A stretch of DNA of 7,394 nt, from contig JAFWLX010000088.1 in the NCBI GenBank assembly GCA_017510875.1, positions 1 to 7,394 of the forward strand, given 5' to 3'. Source of the stretch: Atopobiaceae bacterium. GTDB lineage: Bacteria; Actinomycetota; Coriobacteriia; Coriobacteriales; Atopobiaceae. Both the position numbers and the translations under genes were made by a program. The notes beneath the pieces are model-generated. The model made no database searches and had not been told where the DNA came from. It saw only the letters and a program-made list of their open reading frames with translations. Positions 1 to 6,336 of this stretch are shown piece after piece (within the stretch, counting starts at the first letter, position 1; every line of letters begins with the position of its first letter).

Positions 1-719
1 ACAAAGGCATAATCGATGTGTGGAAGGTCCCCTACCAGGGCAAAGTGGAGCACGGGCTCGACACCAAGAACCTGCGAAGTCACAAAGTCAGCCATGGCAG
101 CAGCCGTCATCACAGATATCACAAGTGGTGCATTAAACTCGCGATGAATCTCCTCAAGAGCAAACAGCACACCCGTAAGAGGAGCATGAAAAGCTGCGGA
201 CATGCCTGCGGCTGCCCCACAGGTAACCAGGACGTGCTCCTCCCCTTGCTCCTTTTTCAACAAGCGGCTTACACCTTTGCCCGCCATGCCACCAAGCAAG
301 ACCGAAGGTCCTTCACGACCCAATGAGAGTCCCGATAATGTGCACAGCACACCCTCGATAAACTTCACGACGCTCACGCGAAGCCATTGCATATTGAGTC
401 TTCCTATAACCTCTGCGTCAAGTTGAGGTATACCTGAGCCTCGCGTGTTAGGCTCAAGATGCATAAGGAAGGCCACAAGAAATGACAACGCAAGCAGTGC
501 TGCCATCCATCCTAGTTTTAAGGGCATGCTTCCCTCAAACGTAGGCAATGCCGAGCGCAGAAAGGTTTCGGCATAGGAAAGCGAGATTCTATAAAGTGTT
601 ATGATCACGCCTACCGCCAGTCCCACAATGGCACCCTCGCCAACCATGTCCACTTGCAGTCGACGCGAGTAATGGCGCTTGATAGAGGCGCTCTCGGGAG
701 TGTTTGCTTCTTCTGTCAT
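1..719 (-). CDS. ClC-family chloride/proton antiporter (partial, C-terminus outside window)
   Basis: This is the N-terminal 239 codons of a voltage-gated chloride channel (ClC) family membrane protein; the 3' part lies beyond the left edge. The translation carries the family signatures in order: GSGIP (residues 94-98, anion-coordinating Ser), GREGP (134-138, with gating Glu136) and a helix reading AAFHAPLTGVLFALEE (175-190). Glu190 aligns with the internal proton-transfer Glu203 of E. coli ClC-ec1. Keeping both glutamates predicts a Cl-/H+ exchanger rather than a passive channel. The Ser in GSGIP and the intact GREGP argue against the fluoride-exporting CLC-F branch. Hydrophobic segments around 30-45, 70-87 and 120-135 fit the fold. 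The start is ATG at 719, preceded by GAGG five bases upstream. It follows the NlpC/P60 gene, separated by a hairpin, so it probably has its own promoter; I saw no clear -35/-10 pair. The role (acid resistance or anion homeostasis) is inferred from the family. Confidence 0.93.
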   Translation of the reverse strand, partial: MTEEANTPESASIKRHYSRRLQVDMVGEGAIVGLAVGVIITLYRISLSYAETFLRSALPTFEGSMPLKLGWMAALLALSFLVAFLMHLEPNTRGSGIPQLDAEVIGRLNMQWLRVSVVKFIEGVLCTLSGLSLGREGPSVLLGGMAGKGVSRLLKKEQGEEHVLVTCGAAAGMSAAFHAPLTGVLFALEEIHREFNAPLVISVMTAAAMADFVTSQVLGVEPVLHFALVGDLPHIDYAF

Positions 720-765
720 GCTAGCCTCGCAGCTTCATAGACTATGTTTATCCGGCTTACAGAAC

Positions 766-794
766 AAGGCGGCTCCGCCCAAGGGAGCCGCCTT
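766..794 (-). terminator. Hairpin, probable terminator after the NlpC/P60 gene
   Basis: A perfect 11-bp inverted repeat (766-776 pairs with 784-794; arm AAGGCGGCTCC) encloses a 7-nt loop. It lies 43 bp past the stop of the NlpC/P60 gene and before the ClC gene, where a terminator is expected. The minus-strand sequence after the stem (GTTCTG...) is only weakly T-rich, so it may be a poor intrinsic terminator. Two much smaller 5-bp/3-nt hairpins lie between it and the stop codon (805-817 and 816-828). Confidence 0.6.
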
Positions 795-837
795 TAATGG
801 TTTGGGTTGCTTCAACCTATGATATAGGCACTCTAGC

Positions 838-1950
838 CTAGTAGGTTCCGCCTCCGTAGAATGACCACACGCTCGTCTCGCAGACGGTACGGCCAGGAGT
901 GGGTGCATGGATCATACTTCCACCACCGGTGTAGATGCCTACGTGTCCCTCGCTGGTAAACACCAGGTCGCCCGGCGAGAGCTCGCTCATGTCGGTCTTC
1001 CAGCTGCCAGTGGACTGCAGCGAGTCAATCATGTCGTAGGTGGTGCGGCCACGTGCATAGCCGTAGCAGTAGCACACAAGACCAGAGCAGTCAAAGGACG
1101 AAGGACCGTCTGCACCGTACACATAGGGTGAGCCGATGGCAGCGTAAGCTGAGCTCAGTCCCCCGCCGCTCGCACCGTAAGAGGTGCCGCCGTTGCCCGA
1201 GTTGCTACCCGAGTTGCCACCGTTAGAAGAGCCACCCTCGTCAGCGTTCTCGTTTGTTCCGCCACCGTTGTCGCCTCCGTCACCGGCAGACTGCTGCTGG
1301 CCGCCGTCCACCGCCGCAATAGCTGTTTGGATCTGGGCGTTGGCAGCGGCTGCTTGCTGGGCGGCTATCTGCTCTTTGACCTGAGCGTCAAGAGCCTCGT
1401 AGTAAGCCCTGGCTTCCTCGACCTTGCTTGAGTAATCATCAACCTGAGCCTGAAGCTCGTTCACGGCCTGCTCTTGCTCAGCCTGGGTCTTCTCAAGGTC
1501 TTCCTTCTCGTCCTTCAGCTGCTTCTCGAGCGTGCGCACCTGGTTGATGGCGTCCACATCGCTTTTTGCCACCTTGTCCATGTAGTAGACACGGCTCACT
1601 ACATCGTTCAGGCTATCGGCACCCAGAAGCACCGTAATCAGCGATGAGGGACCCGACTTGTACGAGCTGCGCATACGTGCGCTCAGAATCTCTTTAGCGG
1701 CTGTGAGGTTTGCCTGCGTCTCGTTAAGAGCTGCCTGCTTCTCGCCAATGTGATACGAGGTCTCCTCAAGCTCGGAGGTCCTCACGGCAAGATCATCCTG
1801 CAGTGTTGACAACTCGGCGCCATAGCTTTCAAGGCGCTGTGATGCCTCGGCAAGCTCGCTCTGTGGCGTAGCGTAAGCTACGGGGACACAGGTACCAAAC
1901 GCGAGTGCGCAAGACAGGCCAACAGCAATCGCGCGATTCCTAAATCTCAT
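838..1950 (-). CDS. Secreted coiled-coil NlpC/P60 (C40) peptidoglycan endopeptidase
   Basis: This 370-residue exported cell-wall hydrolase has the CwlO/RipC/PcsB architecture. An N-terminal signal peptide (basic MRFRNR, hydrophobic core, probable AYA cleavage after residue 27) is followed by a long Glu/Gln/Lys-rich coiled coil (about 29-205). A low-complexity Gly/Ser/Asn linker (about 215-265) leads to a C-terminal NlpC/P60 domain (about 266-370). The catalytic triad is visible: Cys288 in DCSG, His336 in EGHVGIY and His348 in MIHAP. The family cleaves D-gamma-Glu-to-diamino-acid bonds in stem peptides. The coiled coil usually restrains the enzyme or connects it to an FtsEX-like activator; that partner is not in this window. 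The ATG has AAGGA seven bases upstream and a good promoter at 1983-2010, so the gene looks monocistronic. The last residues, GGGTY, follow the domain directly, so nothing appears truncated. Confidence 0.93.
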   Translation of the reverse strand: MRFRNRAIAVGLSCALAFGTCVPVAYATPQSELAEASQRLESYGAELSTLQDDLAVRTSELEETSYHIGEKQAALNETQANLTAAKEILSARMRSSYKSGPSSLITVLLGADSLNDVVSRVYYMDKVAKSDVDAINQVRTLEKQLKDEKEDLEKTQAEQEQAVNELQAQVDDYSSKVEEARAYYEALDAQVKEQIAAQQAAAANAQIQTAIAAVDGGQQQSAGDGGDNGGGTNENADEGGSSNGGNSGSNSGNGGTSYGASGGGLSSAYAAIGSPYVYGADGPSSFDCSGLVCYCYGYARGRTTYDMIDSLQSTGSWKTDMSELSPGDLVFTSEGHVGIYTGGGSMIHAPTPGRTVCETSVWSFYGGGTY

Positions 1951-1982
1951 GACACAATCCTTCCGTCAAAACGGTTCATGTC

Positions 1983-2010
1983 ATTCTAGCCCGGTCATGA
2001 CGAGCTTCAA
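1983..2010 (-). promoter_or_regulatory. Sigma-70-type promoter of the NlpC/P60 gene
   Basis: On the minus strand, TTGAAG (2005-2010; 4 of 6 matches to TTGACA) and TAGAAT (1983-1988; 5 of 6 matches to TATAAT) are separated by 16 bp. Transcription would start near 1976, giving a leader of about 26 nt that contains the AAGGA ribosome-binding site. This is the best promoter I can see in the window, and it sets the hydrolase apart from the upstream apt operon. Confidence 0.6.
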
Positions 2011-2106
2011 GCAGGTACACACAATGGGCACCGGTCCATCAACATTACTGCACGTCAATGAAGGTTTCTTGTTAACATGCAGCGTTGCGGCAACGTTTGG
2101 ATGATT

Positions 2107-2640
2107 CTAGTCCACCTTGATGAGGGTAAAGATCTCCTGGTTGAACTCCTTGCCAATGATCCCGCGCGGATCGAGGAAGGCAAGCTCCATGAGGAAGGCG
2201 AAGCCCACAAACTCCGCGCCCATCTTCTCGATCATCTTTGCGCACGCAATGGCTGTGCCACCTGTGGCCACAAGGTCGTCAACAATCAGCACGCGGTCGT
2301 CGGGAGTGATGGCATCAAGATGAATCTGCAGCTCATCGGTACCGTACTCAAGGGCGTATGACTCTGAGAGCACCTCGCGGGGCAGCTTGCCGGGCTTGCG
2401 TGCGGGAACAAAGCCACAGCCCAGGCGATAGGCTACAGGAGCTCCCACAAAGAAACCGCGCGCCTCGGCACCTACCACCTTGGTGATGCCCTTGCCCATA
2501 AAGTGCTCGGCAATCTCGTCGATAGCGGCAGCAAATCCCTGTGGGTCCCCAATGAGCGGTGTGACGTCCTTAAAGACAACGCCAGGCTCGGGATAGTCGG
2601 GAATGTCAACGATGAGGCTCTCGTAGTCAAAGTTGGACAT
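2107..2640 (-). CDS. apt: Adenine phosphoribosyltransferase
   Basis: A 177-residue cytoplasmic purine-salvage enzyme that converts adenine and PRPP to AMP and pyrophosphate. The length is typical of bacterial Apt. The PRPP-binding signature VLIVDDLVATGGTA is at residues 117-130. The conserved N-terminal FKDVTPL (23-29), GAEARGF (57-63) and RKPGKLP (81-87) match the Apt family rather than hypoxanthine or xanthine phosphoribosyltransferases. The ATG is preceded by AGAAGGG seven bases upstream. It starts 14 nt after the MerR gene ends and is the last gene of the train. The separate Coriobacteria-style coupling of apt to relA is not visible here. Confidence 0.97.
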   Translation of the reverse strand: MSNFDYESLIVDIPDYPEPGVVFKDVTPLIGDPQGFAAAIDEIAEHFMGKGITKVVGAEARGFFVGAPVAYRLGCGFVPARKPGKLPREVLSESYALEYGTDELQIHLDAITPDDRVLIVDDLVATGGTAIACAKMIEKMGAEFVGFAFLMELAFLDPRGIIGKEFNQEIFTLIKVD

Positions 2641-2654
2641 GTTTGTTCCCTTCT

Positions 2655-3419
2655 CTAGTTTTGCTTGGGGCGCTCGGTCTCTTGCCGCTTGCCCATGTCC
2701 TTAAACGTGCTATCGATCTGACGCCTGATTAGGGTGTCTCGAACCTGATTGGTAAGGGCCAGCATTTGGTCACGTGCTTGGCCAAAGCGCTCCCTGCGCT
2801 CGTCGGTCAGCTCGGCCTCGACTCCCCCGCCCTTGCGTGCGTACACTACCAGCGCCTGCTCGAACATGGCGCTCTCGCGGTTTGCGGCCGTGACGTACTG
2901 GCGCAGGTTGCGCGGACCAATGCCAAAGCGGCTCAGCTCGTGGCATACGCGAATAAGCGGCAGATCGTGGCCGTCTACCAGATCGCGGCCATGTGGCGAG
3001 CGCTTGAGCGGAATAAGCCCAACCTCGGCAAGCTGGCGCACAAAGCTTACGGGCGCACCAGCAACCTCGGGCATGCGGTCTATGGGATGCAGGCGGTTGG
3101 CCGTCTCGTCATCGTCGGGCTGCAAGATGCCAACTGGCACACCGGCAGTGCCCGGCGTTTGCGAAATGCCCATCTCGGCACGTTCAAGCTCCTCTTTGAT
3201 AACCTGCAGGGGCAAGAAACGCGTCTTTTGTAAATGGAGGATAGTCTCCAAACGATTAACGTCGTGCTGTGAGTAAAGGCGGTAACCACCAGGTGTGCGT
3301 GACGGAGTGATGAGTCCCTCATCCTCGAGATAGCGCACTTTTGAGACAGAAAGGTCGGGATAGCGCTGCTGAAGCCGCTTCACGACCTTTCCTATGGTGA
3401 GATATCCCGCGTCAGGCAT
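2655..3419 (-). CDS. MerR-family regulator of the FtsR / Rv1828 type
   Basis: A 254-residue DNA-binding regulator. The N-terminus has a MerR winged helix-turn-helix (about 7-75): YLTIGKVV, the recognition region KVRYLEDEGLITPSR (28-41), the wing GGYRLYS, then a helical QKTRFLPLQVIKEEL. This 'RFLPL-VI' feature and the long first helix pair are typical of the actinobacterial Rv1828/FtsR group, whose Corynebacterium member activates ftsZ. After an acidic linker (about 85-113), a second MerR-like helical region (about 115-185; SFVRQLAEVGLIPL, RFGIGPRNLRQYVTAANRE) also matches that group. No metal-binding cysteine pattern is present. The C-terminus is charged and probably helical. AAAGGGG, eight bases before the ATG, overlaps the stop codon of the FHA gene, which suggests translational coupling. 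The promoters it controls cannot be told from this window; ftsZ is an inference from the family. Confidence 0.88.
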   Translation of the reverse strand: MPDAGYLTIGKVVKRLQQRYPDLSVSKVRYLEDEGLITPSRTPGGYRLYSQHDVNRLETILHLQKTRFLPLQVIKEELERAEMGISQTPGTAGVPVGILQPDDDETANRLHPIDRMPEVAGAPVSFVRQLAEVGLIPLKRSPHGRDLVDGHDLPLIRVCHELSRFGIGPRNLRQYVTAANRESAMFEQALVVYARKGGGVEAELTDERRERFGQARDQMLALTNQVRDTLIRRQIDSTFKDMGKRQETERPKQN

Positions 3420-3432
3420 GCCAATGGCCCCT

Positions 3433-3858
3433 TTACGCTCCAGTCTCGATTCTCATGGGACGACGGTTTGTATGGAATACCATGCGGAAGGTGCCAATCT
3501 GTACCGTAGACCCATCTTTAAGCATAGCCTTGTTTACGATGGCCCCGTCAACCCATGTTCCGTTGAGCGAGCCAAGGTCTTCGATGGTCGCAAAGCCGCT
3601 TGCCATGCCCGAAAGATCAATGCGTGCATGGTGGCGGGAGACCGTCATGTCATTGAGAAACACGCTATTTGAGGGCTCGCGGCCCAACGTGATGATGTTG
3701 GTATCAAGCTCGAAGACCGACCCAGTCTCGGGACCCTTGACAATGGCAAGCGTCGGGTTAGAGGGACGCTTGCCACCCATCAGATCCGGGACGGTGGAGT
3801 CTGCGGAAGGCATGCGAAATATCTCGGTGGCACCGGTAGCGTTGTTGTTAGGCTGCAT
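3433..3858 (-). CDS. Small FHA-domain protein, GarA/OdhI-like
   Basis: A 141-residue cytoplasmic phosphothreonine-binding protein. The FHA core spans about 36-128 and keeps the canonical residues: Gly59-Arg60, Ser74 and His77 in TVSRHHA, and GSLNG (96-100) with Asn99. The N-terminal tail holds ATEIFR (10-15), which aligns with the ETTSVFR phospho-switch of Mycobacterium GarA and Corynebacterium OdhI. In those proteins the phosphorylated tail folds back onto the FHA domain and releases metabolic enzymes. Here only the Thr equivalent to GarA Thr22 remains (Thr11), and the position of Thr21 is Ala. The ATG at 3858 is preferred because AGGAG lies five bases upstream. A GTG at 3915 in the same frame would overlap ridA and has no ribosome-binding site. 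The next gene is a Rv1828-type MerR, the same order as garA-Rv1828. Targets are unknown. Confidence 0.88.
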   Translation of the reverse strand: MQPNNNATGATEIFRMPSADSTVPDLMGGKRPSNPTLAIVKGPETGSVFELDTNIITLGREPSNSVFLNDMTVSRHHARIDLSGMASGFATIEDLGSLNGTWVDGAIVNKAMLKDGSTVQIGTFRMVFHTNRRPMRIETGA

Positions 3859-3863
3859 CTGTG

Positions 3864-3870
3864 CTCCTAT
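3864..3870 (-). promoter_or_regulatory. Ribosome-binding site fixing the FHA gene start
   Basis: ATAGGAG on the minus strand lies five bases from the ATG at 3858 and supports this start over the in-frame GTG at 3915. The same ATAGGAG heptamer occurs a second time about 20 bp upstream (3884-3890), but no start codon lies at usable distance from that copy. Confidence 0.7.
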
Positions 3871-3891
3871 CGAATGTACGGACTCTCCTAT

Positions 3892-3903
3892 GATAGCGCT
3901 ATC
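3892..3903. repeat. 12-bp perfect palindrome over the ridA stop codon
   Basis: GATAGCGCTATC reads the same on both strands and includes the ridA TAG stop. It sits about 34 bp before the FHA start. It could be a dimeric regulator site or chance; I see no matching copy elsewhere in the window. Confidence 0.4.
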
Positions 3904-4279
3904 GGCAGGCAACACAGTCCATCTCTATAAGTGCTCCCATGGGAAGGCCACTAACGGCCACAACCGTGCGCGCTGGCGCTGGCATAAGAAAGTGTTCGGC
4001 ATAGATTTCGTTGACCTCGTCAAGCAGTGACATGTCCGCAAGGTACACATTGGTCTGCGCTACGTCATCAAGCGTGCAGCCCGTAGCCTCCAACAGCACC
4101 TTACAGTTGTAGATGACCTGCTCGGTCTGCTCGCGTATGCCACCTTTTACCAGATGGTGGGGGTGGCTTTTGTCTATGGGCAGCTGGCCCGAGGCAAACA
4201 CAAGCCTGCCTGCCGTAGTGCCCTGCGAGTAGGGACCAATGGCTTCGGGTGCCTCGGGTGCGTTTATGGCATACTTCAT
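3899..4279 (-). CDS. ridA: RidA family reactive enamine/imine deaminase
   Basis: A 126-residue member of the YjgF/YER057c/UK114 family, normal length for the trimeric enzyme. RidA hydrolyses 2-aminoacrylate and related enamines/imines released by PLP enzymes such as threonine/serine dehydratase, protecting other PLP enzymes. The family pattern is intact: EAIGPYSQGTTAGRLVFASGQLP (residues 12-34, here abbreviated by its ends), Tyr17, Arg104 in PARTVV and Glu119 in ALIEMDCVA. The Arg and Glu correspond to the catalytic Arg105/Glu120 of E. coli RidA, which places it in the active RidA subgroup. The ATG has AGGAAG five bases upstream. It lies 57 nt after the GcvT-like gene and 40 nt before the FHA gene. 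A 12-bp palindrome covers its stop codon. Confidence 0.95.
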   Translation of the reverse strand: MKYAINAPEAPEAIGPYSQGTTAGRLVFASGQLPIDKSHPHHLVKGGIREQTEQVIYNCKVLLEATGCTLDDVAQTNVYLADMSLLDEVNEIYAEHFLMPAPARTVVAVSGLPMGALIEMDCVACR

Positions 4280-4336
4280 GACATCTTCCTCACAATTAGG
4301 CTCTCTTGTCGCACGTTTTAGCGAACGCCGTGGCCT

Positions 4337-5197
4337 TTAGTGGCTATGCAGCGCCCGCTCCCCCACATATCCGCCCTCTTTGCGTGCAAGCTCCCAGGCA
4401 AGAAGATCTTCAAGTGCCAGCTCGAGCTTTCCCGCCTCGATGGCGCGCGAAAGCCACGGCAGCTCGCGAGTTGCCTGCGCCACCAAGGCATCGGTGCCAA
4501 CGGGCACCACCGAGCTAAACGAGAGGAAGCTACGCCACAGCACGCGGGCAGCCGCAGGAGGCACCAGCACCAAGTAGCTGGGCTCGTCTGTGCGAGGAAG
4601 CGCCGCAACCAGACACTCGATGCTGTCTAGACGCACGTTGTCGATATGTCCCGCCACGGGCAGTGCCTCAGCAGACGGTACGTAGTCGGCCAAAATGGCA
4701 GGGGCCTTTGGCCCCCACAGCAGCAAGGGCACCAAAGAGTCGGTCTCGTCGCCTACGGTAACCCCTTCAAAGGGTCTGAAGCCGTCCTGCTCAATCTGGG
4801 CAAGAAAGCCTAGCCACGGCTCGAGCATGAGGCCACGCTCAGTTGGGTCAAATACCAGGCATTCCGTATCACCCGTACGTGCCACCAACGGTATGCTCGC
4901 GACGCTGCCGTCTCCTGTGACCACAGCGCCAAACGCGCACTCCCCCACCTGCGGAAGGGCACAGGCACAGGACGCCTGCACAAATGGGCCAACGCCCTCT
5001 CCCCTTACCAGCAGGCAGGTCATGCCCGAAAGGTCGCAGAGCGCGCATCCCTGCTCAAGGGCGACAGGCTCCTCGGCTTGGCTGCCGTAGTGCAAAGGCG
5101 CGGCGCACAGGGCCTCCGGATCTCCAAAGACCGCCCCCAGAGGCAGGTGCTCGTCGTAGAGCGGCGACTGTTCGATGCTGTTCCAACGCGCGCCCAT
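4337..5197 (-). CDS. Short GcvT/YgfZ-like folate-binding-domain protein
   Basis: A 286-residue protein related to the glycine cleavage T-protein / YgfZ superfamily but divergent. Visible landmarks are the N-terminal strand-turn CALCDLSGM (51-59, like GcvT 'glfDvSh'), LLVRGEGVGPFVQ (62-74), and a region at 84-118 matching the GcvT 'G-x-yt-lln-dG-v--D' segment. The folate-binding Asp that follows this Gly in true T-proteins is replaced (DGSVASIPLV). Near the end, ARKEGGYVGERAL (271-283) matches the GcvT 'K-dfiGreal' / YgfZ 'KGCYxGQE' signature but lacks the YgfZ cysteine. The protein then stops, so the usual C-terminal barrel of about 80-90 residues is absent. It is therefore unlikely to be a working aminomethyltransferase; a YgfZ-like or scaffolding role is possible. 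The start at 5197 is chosen from GGAGGAGG seven bases upstream; a further in-frame ATG at 5251 lies inside the carboxypeptidase gene. Its ATG overlaps the upstream TGA stop (TGATG). Confidence 0.75.
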   Translation of the reverse strand: MGARWNSIEQSPLYDEHLPLGAVFGDPEALCAAPLHYGSQAEEPVALEQGCALCDLSGMTCLLVRGEGVGPFVQASCACALPQVGECAFGAVVTGDGSVASIPLVARTGDTECLVFDPTERGLMLEPWLGFLAQIEQDGFRPFEGVTVGDETDSLVPLLLWGPKAPAILADYVPSAEALPVAGHIDNVRLDSIECLVAALPRTDEPSYLVLVPPAAARVLWRSFLSFSSVVPVGTDALVAQATRELPWLSRAIEAGKLELALEDLLAWELARKEGGYVGERALHSH

Positions 5198-6336
5198 CAG
5201 ACGACCTCCTCCACGTTTTCTTGGACAACAGGAGCGATAAAGGGATTCCATGCCTTTGCCTTAACCGGCACTTGAGAAGTCTTGTAGGTGGCGCTCTCTA
5301 CGTGGCGCCCGTTTTGGCTCCAGACGGTGGTGCCATAGATGCTTGCGGGGGCCACATAGTCACCAGGAGCATACATGGCAGATTTAGCTTTGATGCTGCC
5401 CTCGCAGAAGGCCCAACCCCTCACGTCGCTCTCGGCCTTAACGGGACACTTAAGCCAGAAACCGTCCTGCCATGCAGCCGTACGATACGTTAGGTCCTGA
5501 CGGGCAAAGGTGAGCTCGGGATAGAGGCTAAAGCCCCAGTCAAGCAGCGTCTCCGAGTCGTCAAAGCGCCCCTGGCCGGTCTCGCAACACAGGACGCAGC
5601 TATATATCTGCGTGTGGTGCCTGTTGGCTGCACCCAAAAACGAGGTACCGCTCTCGGTGGCTCCGGTCTTGATGCCCAGGAGACCATCGTAGTATTCCAT
5701 CAGGTGGTCGGTTGACTCAAAGGTGTTCCAGGTACCCGAGGGTGCGATGGTTATGCTGCGCATCTTAACGATCTCGCGGATAAGCGGATAGTGTTCCAGC
5801 GCATAGCGACCCATGGTGCAGAGATCCTTTGCGCAGGAGTAATGGCCGTCCTCCTCAAGCCCGTGCGGATTGGCAAAGTGCGTATGTGCCATGCCTAGCT
5901 CGGCGGCCTTCTTGTTCATGAGGCTGACAAACGCCTCGGTGCTGCCGGCAACCGCCATGGCTACGTTTGTTGCCGCATCGTTGCCCGAATAGATGAGGGT
6001 GACCTTCAGGAGCTCGTCAAGCGAGGGCAAATCTCCCGTCTTATAGCCGGTAACCTGCGCGTCCTCCTGATACTCCTGCTCTACAAAATGCACGGGCGTG
6101 CTCAGCGGGATACCCGAGTCAAGCGTCACCATGGCCGTCATGACCTTGGTGATTGAGGCCATGGGCAACTCTTGCTCGGCATTTCTGTCGTAGAGTATGT
6201 TGCCATAGGCGTCGGTGAGGCACGCGGCCTGCGCCTCTTGCAGATCAGGCTGCGTGTCTATGGCAAGCGCGCGCACGGGCATACCTGCCACGAGCGCGCA
6301 AACCAATGCAATGATAAAGCTGCGAATGATTCTCAT
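5197..6336 (-). CDS. D-alanyl-D-alanine carboxypeptidase (PBP5/DacF family, S11)
   Basis: A 379-residue low-molecular-weight penicillin-binding protein that removes the terminal D-Ala from peptidoglycan pentapeptides outside the membrane. A signal peptide (MRIIRSF, then a hydrophobic core) probably ends after ALA at residue 25. The three active-site motifs are in the proper order and spacing: SITK (Ser61, Lys64), SGN (117-119) and KTG (223-225). The C-terminal part (about 275-379) corresponds to the PBP5 C-terminal beta domain. I see no clear amphipathic membrane-anchoring helix at the end, which would make this enzyme different from E. coli PBP5 in attachment. The ATG overlaps the pgsA stop by 4 nt (ATGA). 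The Shine-Dalgarno sequence is weak (GAGAAAG), so translation probably depends on the upstream gene. It resembles Bacillus dacF-type enzymes, but the exact subfamily is uncertain. Confidence 0.95.
   Translation of the reverse strand: MRIIRSFIIALVCALVAGMPVRALAIDTQPDLQEAQAACLTDAYGNILYDRNAEQELPMASITKVMTAMVTLDSGIPLSTPVHFVEQEYQEDAQVTGYKTGDLPSLDELLKVTLIYSGNDAATNVAMAVAGSTEAFVSLMNKKAAELGMAHTHFANPHGLEEDGHYSCAKDLCTMGRYALEHYPLIREIVKMRSITIAPSGTWNTFESTDHLMEYYDGLLGIKTGATESGTSFLGAANRHHTQIYSCVLCCETGQGRFDDSETLLDWGFSLYPELTFARQDLTYRTAAWQDGFWLKCPVKAESDVRGWAFCEGSIKAKSAMYAPGDYVAPASIYGTTVWSQNGRHVESATYKTSQVPVKAKAWNPFIAPVVQENVEEVV
5205..5212 (-). promoter_or_regulatory. Strong ribosome-binding site of the GcvT-like gene
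   Basis: GGAGGAGG on the minus strand, seven bases before ATG 5197, lies inside the last codons of the carboxypeptidase gene. It decides the start and, with the TGATG stop/start overlap, indicates translational coupling. Confidence 0.75.

Noticed and set aside
18..426. Plus-strand open frames opposite the ClC gene
   Set aside because: The minus strand encodes GSGIP, GREGP and the conserved EE helix of ClC in one uninterrupted frame, so the plus frames are shadows.
2083..2100. Small inverted repeat after apt as a terminator (CGTTG/CAACG)
   Set aside because: Only 5 bp with a 3-nt loop and no T-run on the minus strand; too weak to call, although the promoter at 1983-2010 implies some transcription boundary here.
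2749..3276. Long plus-strand open frames opposite the MerR gene
   Set aside because: Codon-shadow frames of a well-supported minus-strand gene; the translations are Arg/Ser-rich and show no domain pattern.
3859..3915. Longer FHA protein starting at GTG 3915 (160 residues)
   Set aside because: It would overlap ridA, has no Shine-Dalgarno sequence, and an ATG at 3858 has AGGAG at ideal spacing. The extra residues do not resemble the family N-terminus.
5198..5251. Longer GcvT-like protein starting at ATG 5251 (304 residues)
   Set aside because: The extra 18 residues lie within the carboxypeptidase coding region, are Cys/Arg/Gly-rich without family similarity, and the internal ATG 5197 has a strong GGAGGAGG.
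4984..5493. 169-codon plus-strand open frame across the carboxypeptidase/GcvT-like junction
   Set aside because: It lies antisense to two genes with clear motifs and ribosome-binding sites; its composition is typical of antisense frames in GC-rich DNA.
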